Source: Sphingobacteriaceae bacterium
Lineage (GTDB): Bacteria; Bacteroidota; Bacteroidia; B-17B0; Aurantibacillaceae
Direction of reading: 5' to 3'
Assembly (NCBI GenBank): GCA_016705695.1
Contig: JADJLA010000014.1
Location: 1-64,000 of the forward strand
DNA length: 64,000 bases
The position numbers and the translations under genes are program-made. The first letter of the stretch is position 1. The number at the start of each line of letters is the position of its first letter. Below the pieces are notes generated by a model. That model ran no database searches. It had not been told where the DNA came from and worked only from the letters and a program-made list of their open reading frames with translations. This document shows, one piece after another, positions 35,572 through 44,333 of the stretch.

Positions 35572-36666
35572 CTATCGTTCGGAGAGAAAAACAACACGTA
35601 AGATCAAAAACAATTCCAGAAAGATCACAATGGTGCTTCCAAAAAATCCCCACTCCTCGCCTACCGTACAAAAAATAAAATCGGTTTCTTGTTCGGGCAC
35701 AAAATCGTATTTGGTTTGTGTGCCTTGCAAATACCCTTTTCCAAAAAATCCTCCGGAGCCAATGGCTTTCAACGACTGATTCACGTTGTAGCCTACACCC
35801 TTTAAGTCGGTCTTCTTTCCTAACAATACATCAATACGATCTTTTTGATGCGGCTCGAGTTTTTTATAAATAAAATTAGAGCCAAGCACTACGCCTGCGG
35901 CAAATACGTAAACCAATCCTACCATCAACAGATTTTTTTTGTTGCGAGGAATAATTAAAAATGAGAGAACGGCTAAAACTCCTAATGAAATTAAAACAGA
36001 GGTTGTATTGGCAACCACTAATGCCACCACAAACAAAATAGCCACTAACATACCAATCATTAAAAACCCAACCGATAATCCTTCGCGATACAATACAATA
36101 AAAAATGCTACAAACACAATGGCTAATCCGGTTTCGTCTTGCAATTTTTTTACAAGCACCAAGGGAATTAAAATAATAGCGAGGGCGATAAACGTATTTT
36201 TGTAATTCTTTACAAGGTCGCGCCACCTCAACCTAAATTGCGTATTTACCGCAATTTGTTGATTGCTTAAAAATTTGGCGAGTGCAAGGGCCATAGAGAA
36301 TTTGATGAATTCCGCAGGCTGTATGCCAAAATCACCAAAACGAAACCACGAGTGCGATCCTTTTACTTCGCGGCCAATAAAACGTACCGCAATATTAGCT
36401 ACGATCAATACGCCGTAAAATACATAAGAGAATGCCGTAAAAAAATCTGCGTCTATCAACAGAACTGAAAATGCAATAATGGCAGCTCCACCGATCCACA
36501 ATAATTGCTTACCGTATTTTTGTGAAAGATCAAAAATACTACTGTGTGCTTCGTTATAAACAGCGGCATAAATATTTAACCAACCAAACAACACCATGAT
36601 CACATAAAGTAAGATCGTAGTGCGATCTACTCCATAAAATAAACTATTTTGATTCCTACTTAGCAT
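35572..36666 (-). CDS. rodA: Rod-shape peptidoglycan polymerase RodA, interrupted by in-frame stop
   Basis: 364 residues before the TAG. SEDS family membrane protein with GREVKGSHSWFRFGDFGIQPAEF and a periplasmic EPHQKDRIDVLLG segment. RodA polymerises glycan strands with PBP2 in the elongasome. Its ATG overlaps the mrdA stop by one base. The stop falls where homologs are expected to have a residue between ER and RS, so a CAG-to-TAG change is likely. Continuation without frameshift restores a ~435-residue protein. Confidence 0.88.
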   Translation of the reverse strand: MLSRNQNSLFYGVDRTTILLYVIMVLFGWLNIYAAVYNEAHSSIFDLSQKYGKQLLWIGGAAIIAFSVLLIDADFFTAFSYVFYGVLIVANIAVRFIGREVKGSHSWFRFGDFGIQPAEFIKFSMALALAKFLSNQQIAVNTQFRLRWRDLVKNYKNTFIALAIILIPLVLVKKLQDETGLAIVFVAFFIVLYREGLSVGFLMIGMLVAILFVVALVVANTTSVLISLGVLAVLSFLIIPRNKKNLLMVGLVYVFAAGVVLGSNFIYKKLEPHQKDRIDVLLGKKTDLKGVGYNVNQSLKAIGSGGFFGKGYLQGTQTKYDFVPEQETDFIFCTVGEEWGFFGSTIVIFLELFLILRVVFLSER

Positions 36667-38042
36667 TAATCGATTTTGTCTGTTATGAGAATACTTCCAT
36701 CAATGAGGTTTGCCTCCATGATACGTTTTTCCAATTCAGGTCTGTCGGTTTTTCCTTTTAAATATTTTTCCATTAATAAAGTTACAATAGGCGCACTCCA
36801 TACACCACCAAAACCGGCATTCTCTACCAAACAGGCAATGGCAATTTTTGGATTTTCCTTTGGCGCAAATGCTAAAAATACCGCGTGATCTTTTCCGTGA
36901 GGATTTTGTGCAGTTCCTGTTTTACCACAAACTACAATATCTTTTAAGCGTGAAGCAAAAGCAGTTCCTCCCGGTAGCAAAGCACCTTCCATTCCCTCGA
37001 TCACAATATCATAGTACTCTTGCTTTTGAACAGCGGCCAAGTGCTTCGTTTTGAATTTTGGATCCAAATATTTTTCCTTCCCAACACCTTTAATGCAATG
37101 CGGTGTATAATAAAATCCTTTGTTGGCAATTATAGCAACCACATTTGCCATTTGTAAGGGAACCAAAGTCAACTCAGCCTGACCAATTCCTAAAGACACA
37201 ATAGTATTACTTCTCCATCCGCCTTTTCCAAAAACTTTATTGTAATATTCAACACTTGGTACGTTGCCCGGTTTATCGTGAGGAAGATCGGTTCCTAAAC
37301 GTGTGCCGGGACCAAATGTTTTTACCATATCGCGCCAGTGGTTATAGCCATCAATAAAATTTGGATACTTGCGTTGATCAACAATATCTCTGAACACATA
37401 ACTGTAATACGAATTACACGAAGCAGCAATAGAACCTGTTAGATTTTTTCCACCACCATGCGCATGGCATTTTGGCTTTCCGCCCATTGGAGGATAACCC
37501 ATTTGACACGGATACGATGTGTTGCGATTGATGAGGCCATCATTTTGCGCAATGAGTGCATCAATTAATTTAAAAATAGATCCGGGAGGATACATGGCCG
37601 TTAATGCGCGATTGAATAATGGAACATTAATAGTGTCGGCGTACATTCTTGCAAAACTTTTGTTACGCTCTTTTCCGCTCACCAAAGAGTTTGGATCGTA
37701 GGTTGGACTCGAGATCAAACATAAAATTTCACCGGTGCTTGGTTCAATGGCTACAACGGCGCCTTTTTTTCCTCGCATTAATCTTTCACCGTACTCTTGC
37801 AATTCGGCATCAATGGAAGAATACAAAGGTTTTCCGGAAATGGCGAGTGTGTCGTATTTTCCTTGCATATAACGCCCAACGGTTTTATTATGGACATCGG
37901 TAATTTCGTACTGCACTCCTTTTCTTCCACGCAGTGCTTCTTCGTAACTCATTTCAATTCCCGATTTACCAATATAATCACCCTCTTTGTAATAGGTGTC
38001 TTTTTCGGCTTTCTCTTTACTTACCTCACCCACATACCCCAT
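36666..38042 (-). CDS. mrdA: Penicillin-binding protein 2, main part downstream of an in-frame stop
   Basis: 458 residues of PBP2 transpeptidase: the active-site Ser is in PPGSIFK, the second motif in SCNSYY, and KTGTAQNP near the C-terminus. The frame is open for 45 codons upstream of 38042 back to a TGA at 38180-38178, where it meets the N-terminal piece with no shift. Thus mrdA is a single 622-codon gene with one nonsense codon. It crosslinks peptidoglycan during elongation with RodA. Confidence 0.9.
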   Translation of the reverse strand: MGYVGEVSKEKAEKDTYYKEGDYIGKSGIEMSYEEALRGRKGVQYEITDVHNKTVGRYMQGKYDTLAISGKPLYSSIDAELQEYGERLMRGKKGAVVAIEPSTGEILCLISSPTYDPNSLVSGKERNKSFARMYADTINVPLFNRALTAMYPPGSIFKLIDALIAQNDGLINRNTSYPCQMGYPPMGGKPKCHAHGGGKNLTGSIAASCNSYYSYVFRDIVDQRKYPNFIDGYNHWRDMVKTFGPGTRLGTDLPHDKPGNVPSVEYYNKVFGKGGWRSNTIVSLGIGQAELTLVPLQMANVVAIIANKGFYYTPHCIKGVGKEKYLDPKFKTKHLAAVQKQEYYDIVIEGMEGALLPGGTAFASRLKDIVVCGKTGTAQNPHGKDHAVFLAFAPKENPKIAIACLVENAGFGGVWSAPIVTLLMEKYLKGKTDRPELEKRIMEANLIDGSILITDKID

Positions 38043-38177
38043 TAAATGTGCAGCAATTGGTTTAGGATATTTTCGAATGGAGCGTTTTTGAAAGAAGAAC
38101 CCTTTAAAGCGAAATAATTTTTCTTGTAATACAGCATAAGTTTCCTTTGATAATTGTTTTTCGAAGATACTTTGCTT

Positions 38178-38534
38178 TCACGGAGAATTAAAATGCTGAC
38201 AAGCCTTTTTGATCCGTTTTAAATATTCTTGTTTGGTAATTTCTAAAATAGCGCACAAGCCCATGGTATCGCAACCTTTTGTTTCGCGAGGAACTATCAT
38301 TAAGTCATACGACGGTTCGTTGTAAACCAATAATTTGCCTTTGCGATCGTATATATAGCCACGCACCGCGTATTCTGTTTGTTTACGTAAAGCATTATTG
38401 TCTGCGCCAATTTTATATTGATCGTCGATCAACTGAATATAAAATAAACGCACAATGTATATGAGCACAATGAGGATGAAGAAGCCTCCAATGAAATACT
38501 TTCTGTCGCCCAAATGTGAGTTTGCAATACTCAT
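38178..38534 (-). CDS. mrdA: Penicillin-binding protein 2, N-terminal part ending at in-frame TGA
   Basis: 118 residues: the membrane anchor (FFILIVLIYIVRLFYIQL) and the start of the PBP dimerisation domain (RGYIYDRKGKLLVYN). It ends SP-stop, then KQSIFEKQLSKETYAV continues in frame. CGA-to-TGA would explain the stop. The ATG overlaps the mreD TGA by four bases. Confidence 0.88.
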   Translation of the reverse strand: MSIANSHLGDRKYFIGGFFILIVLIYIVRLFYIQLIDDQYKIGADNNALRKQTEYAVRGYIYDRKGKLLVYNEPSYDLMIVPRETKGCDTMGLCAILEITKQEYLKRIKKACQHFNSP

Positions 38535-39049
38535 TTGCTAAAACGTTTTGAGTAAAATAAAAACTGAATGAGGTAAACCAATAGAAATGTTCCAATACTA
38601 CTTAGAATAACTCTACCCAGCGTTCTGAAAAATTCATCAAAACGAAACACTTCAAAATAAAAGAAAAGCAAATGATGAACAAAGATCAAAACGCCTGCGT
38701 ATTTTAAATACCATTCTAAGCCCATGTCTTCAATGGTTGGCTGCACAACTACATCGTATCCGTCACGCGGAGAAACAAACTTTAAAACATAATAACGAGC
38801 GAAAGCCATAGAAACGCAAGCGGAAGCATGCAAGCCGGGCGTACTGTAAAAAAGATCGATAGTAATGCCCATGACGAATGAAAGTGCCAAAATTAATAAT
38901 CGCGGTGTTTCAAAAGGAAGTGATAGAATAAAAAGCACGTAGGGCAGCATAATAAAATATGTTCCCAAATTGATATTGCGCACAATAAGCACTTGCAACA
39001 ATACCAAAATGATAAAGCGAACTAAGTTTATAATGATCCTGTTGCTCAT
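38531..39049 (-). CDS. mreD: Rod-shape determining protein MreD
   Basis: 172 residues with about five membrane helices and an FIMLPYVLFILSLPF start, fitting Bacteroidota MreD. Position between mreC and mrdA is conserved in the phylum. It overlaps both neighbours by four bases. MreD is an inner-membrane part of the elongasome. Its use of TGA as the stop shows TGA is not recoded here. Confidence 0.88.
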   Translation of the reverse strand: MSNRIIINLVRFIILVLLQVLIVRNINLGTYFIMLPYVLFILSLPFETPRLLILALSFVMGITIDLFYSTPGLHASACVSMAFARYYVLKFVSPRDGYDVVVQPTIEDMGLEWYLKYAGVLIFVHHLLFFYFEVFRFDEFFRTLGRVILSSIGTFLLVYLIQFLFYSKRFSK

Positions 39050-39879
39050 TTTATGGGCTGCGTTGTTTTTTCGAGTGAATCTTTTTCCTTCTTGAAATTA
39101 TTTTTGATCACATAAACGTAATTGAGTTTTTTAAGGTCGGCGCTTAGTTTTACTTTGATGGTATAGAACTGTTCGTTTTGGCGACGTTCGTAACTGTCAA
39201 TAGTTCCTACCATGATACCTTCGGGAAAATAACTGGATAATGAACTCGACACAACCGTATCTCCATTTTTTATTTTAGCGTGCGTGGGAATATCTGTAAG
39301 CAAACAATATTGATAATCCTTTCCATCCCAAATAAGCGGTCCGTAACTTCCATCACGTTTCAATTTACAATTCACGGCAAAATCCTTATGTAGCACACTA
39401 ATAATTGTAGCAAAGTTCTCTGATACATCTCTTACAAATCCTATCATTCCTAAACTATTATACACACCCATTTCTCTGGTAACACCTTGCGCCGAACCGG
39501 CGTTGATGGTAATATAATTATTGCGATTATTTACTGAAGCGTTCACTACTTTGGCATCAATGAATTCATATTGCAATTTGTACACGGTATCATTGATCCG
39601 CACTTCTCGTGTTGGATAAGCAAAGTAATTACTCTTCAAGTGATTTCGTAATTCTTTGTTCTCAATGGCCAATCGTAAATTTTCATGCTTGAGAGAAAAA
39701 TATTCCTTGGTGTTTGCTTCGGCTGCATAAATATTTGCAGCAACCGCATTAGAAGAATTTATTAATTGTGATCCCTGATAATTTTTACCTCTTATCATCA
39801 TCCAAAAACAAATGAGCTGCGCCAGCAAGAACACAAAAATAAAATGATGTTTATATAAAAATGCTAAGAGATTGCGCAA
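39046..39879 (-). CDS. mreC: Rod-shape determining protein MreC
   Basis: 277 residues. One N-terminal membrane helix (FIFVFLLAQLICFWMMI), a coiled-coil around 65-85 (EYFSLKHENLRLAIENKEL), and the beta-barrel domain with YITINAGSAQGV and VVSSSLSSYFPEGIMVG. It links MreB to the PBP2-RodA synthase in the periplasm. Intact. Confidence 0.92.
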   Translation of the reverse strand: MRNLLAFLYKHHFIFVFLLAQLICFWMMIRGKNYQGSQLINSSNAVAANIYAAEANTKEYFSLKHENLRLAIENKELRNHLKSNYFAYPTREVRINDTVYKLQYEFIDAKVVNASVNNRNNYITINAGSAQGVTREMGVYNSLGMIGFVRDVSENFATIISVLHKDFAVNCKLKRDGSYGPLIWDGKDYQYCLLTDIPTHAKIKNGDTVVSSSLSSYFPEGIMVGTIDSYERRQNEQFYTIKVKLSADLKKLNYVYVIKNNFKKEKDSLEKTTQPIK

Positions 39880-39974
39880 TGTTCAGCTAATTAAAACGTA
39901 TATTATTAAACGACAATTCCGGAAAATAGTTTCCCGGAGTACATTGTTTTAAAGCTAGTAAGGAAGGGGGTGCG

Positions 39975-40997
39975 TTACTTGATAAGGAAAGGGAATTTAT
40001 GAACATTTTTAAGTGCAATTCCTGTGCCTCTTGCAACTGCTCTCAATGGATCTTCACACACGTGAACGGGTAGTTTTGTTTTCATGGAGATGCGTTTATC
40101 AAGTCCTCTTAAAAGTGAGCCTCCACCTGCCATAAAAATTCCTTTGCGATAAATGTCGGCCGCCAATTCGGGAGGTGTCATCTCTAGCGCATTTAAGATC
40201 GCTTCTTCAATTTTTGAAATAGATTTATCTAAACAGTGGGCAATTTCCACATAACTGATATACACTTCTTTTGGGATCCCGCTCATTAAGTCGCGTCCTT
40301 GTACAGCGTAATCTGCAGGCGGATTGTCGATCTCGGTCATTGCAGCGCCAACTTCAATTTTTACACGTTCAGCACTTCGCTCACCAATTAAAATATTATG
40401 TTGACGGCGCATGTACTCTTCAATGTTAGCATTAAAATCATCTCCCGCAATACGAGTTGATTTATCGCAAACAATTCCACCCAACGCAATAACGGCAATT
40501 TCGGAAGTACCGCCACCAATATCAATGATCATATTTCCCATGGGTTCTTCCACGTCAATTCCCATACCAATTGCCGCAGCCATTGGTTCGTGGATCATGT
40601 AAACTTCTTTTGCTCCTGCATGTTCAGCGCTATCACGTACCGCACGTTTTTCTACCTCGGTGATGCCTGAAGGAATACAGATCACCATTCGCAAACTTGG
40701 TTTAAAGAATTTATTTCCGGGATTGATCATCTTGATCATTCCTTTGATCATTTCTTCAGCAGCCTGGAAATCGGCGATAACTCCATCCTTAAGCGGACGA
40801 ATAGTTTTTATATTCTCGTGAGTTTTACCGTGCATCATTTGTGCAGCGCGGCCAACAGCAATAACTTTTTGCGTGGTACGATCAACCGCAACGATACTCG
40901 GCTCATCTACTACAACTTTATCATTATGAATAATAATAGTATTGGCAGTTCCTAAGTCAATTGCAATATCTTGGGTTAAAAAATCTAGTAGTGCCAT
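39975..40997 (-). CDS. mreB: Actin-like rod-shape protein MreB
   Basis: 340 residues with actin-fold motifs: DLGTANTIIIH, MIHEPMAAAIGMG, MIIDIGGGTSEIAVIALGG and FMAGGGSLLRGLD. It forms membrane-associated filaments guiding cell-wall elongation. It is the first gene of the cluster, with a 95-base gap to mreC. It is intact, unlike rodA and mrdA. Confidence 0.96.
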   Translation of the reverse strand: MALLDFLTQDIAIDLGTANTIIIHNDKVVVDEPSIVAVDRTTQKVIAVGRAAQMMHGKTHENIKTIRPLKDGVIADFQAAEEMIKGMIKMINPGNKFFKPSLRMVICIPSGITEVEKRAVRDSAEHAGAKEVYMIHEPMAAAIGMGIDVEEPMGNMIIDIGGGTSEIAVIALGGIVCDKSTRIAGDDFNANIEEYMRRQHNILIGERSAERVKIEVGAAMTEIDNPPADYAVQGRDLMSGIPKEVYISYVEIAHCLDKSISKIEEAILNALEMTPPELAADIYRKGIFMAGGGSLLRGLDKRISMKTKLPVHVCEDPLRAVARGTGIALKNVHKFPFLIK

Positions 40998-41094
40998 TTT
41001 GTAAAGTTAATGAAATTGTGAATTGGTGAATTGGTACTCAATGTAGTTTTATACTCTTTTATGTTAATAAAGTTTCAGGACGGTTGACTTATTT

Positions 41095-41160
41095 TTTATT
41101 GCCACGGAGAAGCGGAGGCGCGGAGGTATATTTCATTCTCCGTGTCTTCGTGGCTAAAAA
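41095..41160. repeat. CCACGGAG-type intergenic inverted repeat
   Basis: GCCACGGAGAAGCGGAGG on the left and the reverse form CTCCGTGTCTTCGTGGC on the right make an imperfect inverted pair between mreB and purH. Related sequences bound the repeat island at 55.2-55.7 kb. Confidence 0.55.
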
Positions 41161-41172
41161 ATTGTTCTTTCA

Positions 41173-42705
41173 TTAATGTTTGAAGTGACGATTTCCTGTG
41201 AACACCATACTTAATCCGTTTGCATTGCAATATTCAATACTGTCTTTGTCTTTTATTGAACCGCCAGGTTGAATTACCGCAGTTATACCGGCATTTTTTG
41301 CTATCTCCACACAATCCGGAAAAGGGAAAAATGCATCGCTCGCCATTACCGCACCGTTGAGATCAAAATTAAAGCTCTGAGCCTTGGCTATGGCCTGTTT
41401 CAGAGCATCTACCCTTGAGGTTTGGCCAGTTCCGCTAGCCAATAATGCGCCGTTCTTTGCCAAAACAATGGTGTTAGATTTGGTGTGTTTTACCAATTTA
41501 TTGGCAAACAAAAGATCATTTACCTCACTAACGCTTGGCCCTTTGACAGTAACGGTTTGAAGGTCTTTTGCCGTTTCAGTTTTAAGGTCTTTATCTTGCT
41601 CAATTATGCCATTTAAAAGTGTACGGAACGAGCGGTGATGCAATTCCATTTGGTTTTGAGTAAGGATGATGCGATTAGGCTTACTCTTTAATACTTCTAA
41701 AGCTTGCGCATTATAAGAGGGGGCAATGATCACTTCGCAAAAAAGCTTGGTTACTTCTTTCGCCGTTTCGGCATCTACCTCTTTATTGGTGATCAATATT
41801 CCTCCAAAAGCCGAAACCGGATCTCCGGCCAAAGCATCTGTCCAAGCTTGCAAAAGCGTTGGGCGAGTAGCGATTCCGCAGGCATTGTTGTGTTTTAAAA
41901 TAGCGAATGTAGGGTCAGAATCTTTGAACTCTCCAATCAAAGCCACAGCTGCATCCACATCTAAAAGGTTATTGTAAGAAAGTTCTTTACCATTAAGTTT
42001 GGTGAACATGGCATCCAGGTTTCCGTAAAAAATGCCCTGCTGATGAGGGTTCTCGCCATACCTCAACACTTGCCCTGTTTGAATGCTTTGTTTGAATTGC
42101 GGTAATTTTTCGGTCTTATTAAAGTAATAAAAAATAGCGCTATCATAATGTGAAGATGTGGCGAAAGCTTTCGCAGCAAAGCGTTTCCGGTCGGCCAGAT
42201 CAGTTTTTCCATTCTTAGATTCCAATAAACTCAAAAGATCTGAGTAATCATTTCGGGTAGAAACAATAAGCACATCGTTGAAGTTTTTTGCTGCAGCTCT
42301 TATTAATGAGATGCCACCAATATCTATCTTTTCGATGATATCAGTATCAGAAGCTCCTGAAGCAACGGTTTCTTCAAAAGGATAAAGATCTACGATCACA
42401 AGATCAATATCTCCAATATGATGTTGTTCTTTTTCGAGGATATCAGTTGGATTGTCGCGTCGGTTAAGGATCCCACCAAAAATAGCAGGATGCAATGTTT
42501 TTACACGCCCTCCAAAAATTTCGGGATAATTAGTTAGCGATTCTACGGCTATTACCGGAACACCTAGTTTCTCGATAAATGATAAAGTTCCGCCGGTGCT
42601 ATAAAGCCTTACATTTTGAGAATGCAGCTTTTTAATGATGGGCTCTAAATTGTCTTTGTAATATACTGATATTAAGGCGCTTTTTATTGATTTTGACTGG
42701 CTCAT
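41173..42705 (-). CDS. purH: Bifunctional AICAR transformylase / IMP cyclohydrolase
   Basis: Start set at ATG 42705 (MSQSKSIKSALISVYYKDN), dropping a 49-residue extension that no PurH has. 510 residues: N-terminal MGS-like IMP cyclohydrolase (GRVKTLHPAIFGGIL) and C-terminal transformylase (RYGENPHQ, LKHNNACGIA, ASDAFFPFPD). It catalyses the last two steps of IMP synthesis. purM lies elsewhere in the window, so purine genes are dispersed. Confidence 0.95.
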   Translation of the reverse strand: MSQSKSIKSALISVYYKDNLEPIIKKLHSQNVRLYSTGGTLSFIEKLGVPVIAVESLTNYPEIFGGRVKTLHPAIFGGILNRRDNPTDILEKEQHHIGDIDLVIVDLYPFEETVASGASDTDIIEKIDIGGISLIRAAAKNFNDVLIVSTRNDYSDLLSLLESKNGKTDLADRKRFAAKAFATSSHYDSAIFYYFNKTEKLPQFKQSIQTGQVLRYGENPHQQGIFYGNLDAMFTKLNGKELSYNNLLDVDAAVALIGEFKDSDPTFAILKHNNACGIATRPTLLQAWTDALAGDPVSAFGGILITNKEVDAETAKEVTKLFCEVIIAPSYNAQALEVLKSKPNRIILTQNQMELHHRSFRTLLNGIIEQDKDLKTETAKDLQTVTVKGPSVSEVNDLLFANKLVKHTKSNTIVLAKNGALLASGTGQTSRVDALKQAIAKAQSFNFDLNGAVMASDAFFPFPDCVEIAKNAGITAVIQPGGSIKDKDSIEYCNANGLSMVFTGNRHFKH

Positions 42706-42888
42706 GGGATTTAAAAAAACAAAGGTAATAGATTGATGGAACCACGGGTTTGATGTTGAAAAGTGTTGAAAAATGGACTGGGCCTGAGGTGCAGCACAAA
42801 TAAACAATTTGCTGTTTATTAAAATAAACTCCTCAACCAAATAAGCTTTCAATTAACTCTAATTTTAGTGCAAATCGTTTTTTAAAAT

Positions 42889-44244
42889 ATGGCCACAAAG
42901 AAACCATCCTCGAGCAGGAAAGAACTACCGAAAATTTTTGTACTCGACACCTCCGTTATTATTTATGATCACACTGCGATACGCAACTTTGCCGAACATG
43001 ATGTAGTGATCCCCATAACTGTTCTGGAAGAACTTGATAATTTTAAAAAGGGCAACGATACCAAAAATTATTCGGCCCGCGAATTTACGCGTTACATAGA
43101 TCAGTTAAGTGGCAATAACACTTTGCAAGATTGGACTGCTATTAACGGGCCAAATCGTGGCAAGTTTAAAATTGAAATGCATACCTCGAGCAAAGTAAAT
43201 GCAGAGCGTATTTTTGATGATAAAAAAGCCGATCACCGAATTTTAAATACGGCTTTATATACAGCAGAACAAAATCCAACACGAAGAGTTGTTTTGGTTA
43301 CTAAGGATATCAATCTTCGCATCAAAGCAAAATCGCTCAGTTTAAATGCAGAGGACTATGAAACAGGTAAAGTAAAAACCATTGATGAGCTTTATACGGG
43401 ACGCAGCGAAATTCAAAAAATTAAACAAGATGCTATCACTAGCATTTACAATAATGGTTTTTGCAAGGCGGACGATGTTTTGAAAAAAGATCAGATAATT
43501 CCGAATCATTATTATATTTTAAGGAATGGAAATCAAAGCGTGTTGGCACGTTACAATAAAGATGAGAATACCATCAATCGTGTTGTAAAATCCGCTGCTT
43601 TTGGTGTGATCCCAAAAAATGCCGAGCAAGCATTTGCTTTGGATGCCATCATGAATCCGGATCTTAAATTGGTGACTATACAAGGTGTGGCCGGAACAGG
43701 AAAAACATTATTATCATTAGCCGGTGCTTTAGAACAAAGAAGAAATTATCATCAAATATATTTAGCGCGACCAATTGTTCCATTGAGCAATAAAGATATT
43801 GGTTACCTGCCGGGTGATGTGAACAGTAAATTAAATCCATACATGGAACCGTTGTGGGATAATTTAAAGTTCATTCGTAGCCAATTCAGCGAAAAAGATA
43901 AAGAGCATAAACAATTAAATGAAATGGTTGAGAACCAAAAATTAGTTGTTTGTCCGCTTGCCTATATTCGTGGAAGAAGTTTAAGTAATGTTTTCTTTAT
44001 TGTGGATGAGGCTCAAAATTTAACACCACATGAAGTAAAAACCATTATTACTCGCGCAGGGGAAAACACAAAGATCATCTTTACAGGCGATATTTACCAA
44101 ATAGATACTCCATATTTGGATACACAAAGTAATGGCCTAAGTTATCTGATAGACAAGGTAAAAGGACAGCCTCTTTACGCCCATATTACCCTTGAAAAGG
44201 GCGAGCGGAGTGAGCTGGCGAATTTGGCCAACGACCTACTATAG
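42889..44244 (+). CDS. PIN domain-PhoH family ATPase
   Basis: 451 residues. N-terminal PIN nuclease-like domain (FVLDTSVIIYDH; acidic residues in VLEELDNF and DKKADHRIL). C-terminal PhoH ATPase with Walker A GVAGTGKTLLS, PIVPLSNKDIGYLPGD, and Walker B FFIVDEAQNLTPHE. PIN-PhoH fusions are thought to be RNA helicase/ribonucleases. It reads away from purH. Confidence 0.9.
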   Translation: MATKKPSSSRKELPKIFVLDTSVIIYDHTAIRNFAEHDVVIPITVLEELDNFKKGNDTKNYSAREFTRYIDQLSGNNTLQDWTAINGPNRGKFKIEMHTSSKVNAERIFDDKKADHRILNTALYTAEQNPTRRVVLVTKDINLRIKAKSLSLNAEDYETGKVKTIDELYTGRSEIQKIKQDAITSIYNNGFCKADDVLKKDQIIPNHYYILRNGNQSVLARYNKDENTINRVVKSAAFGVIPKNAEQAFALDAIMNPDLKLVTIQGVAGTGKTLLSLAGALEQRRNYHQIYLARPIVPLSNKDIGYLPGDVNSKLNPYMEPLWDNLKFIRSQFSEKDKEHKQLNEMVENQKLVVCPLAYIRGRSLSNVFFIVDEAQNLTPHEVKTIITRAGENTKIIFTGDIYQIDTPYLDTQSNGLSYLIDKVKGQPLYAHITLEKGERSELANLANDLL

Positions 44245-44249
44245 TTAAA

Positions 44250-44285
44250 GAACCGTCCTAAAAAACATGCTTTTAGGATTGGTTC
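44250..44285 (+). terminator. Hairpin after PIN-PhoH gene
   Basis: GAACC-G-TCCTAAAA pairs with TTTTAGGA-TT-GGTTC around a 7-base loop, and a CTTTTT tract follows a few bases on. It slightly overlaps the -33 box of the next promoter. Confidence 0.6.
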
Positions 44286-44308
44286 TTACCCTTTTTGGAC
44301 TATATTTG
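44279..44308 (+). promoter_or_regulatory. Bacteroidota-type promoter
   Basis: TTG at 44279-44281 and TATATTTG (TAnnTTTG) at 44301-44308 are separated by 19 bases, a full match to the sigma-ABfr consensus. It would start transcription about 20 bases before the ATG at 44334. Confidence 0.75.
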
Positions 44309-44333
44309 CTTTACTAATTTTAAATTTAAAGAG

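Noticed and set aside
35572..38180. Stop-codon recoding (TAG or TGA read as amino acid)
   Set aside because: mreD and other genes in the window use TGA or TAG as ordinary stops, and only one such codon occurs in each affected gene.
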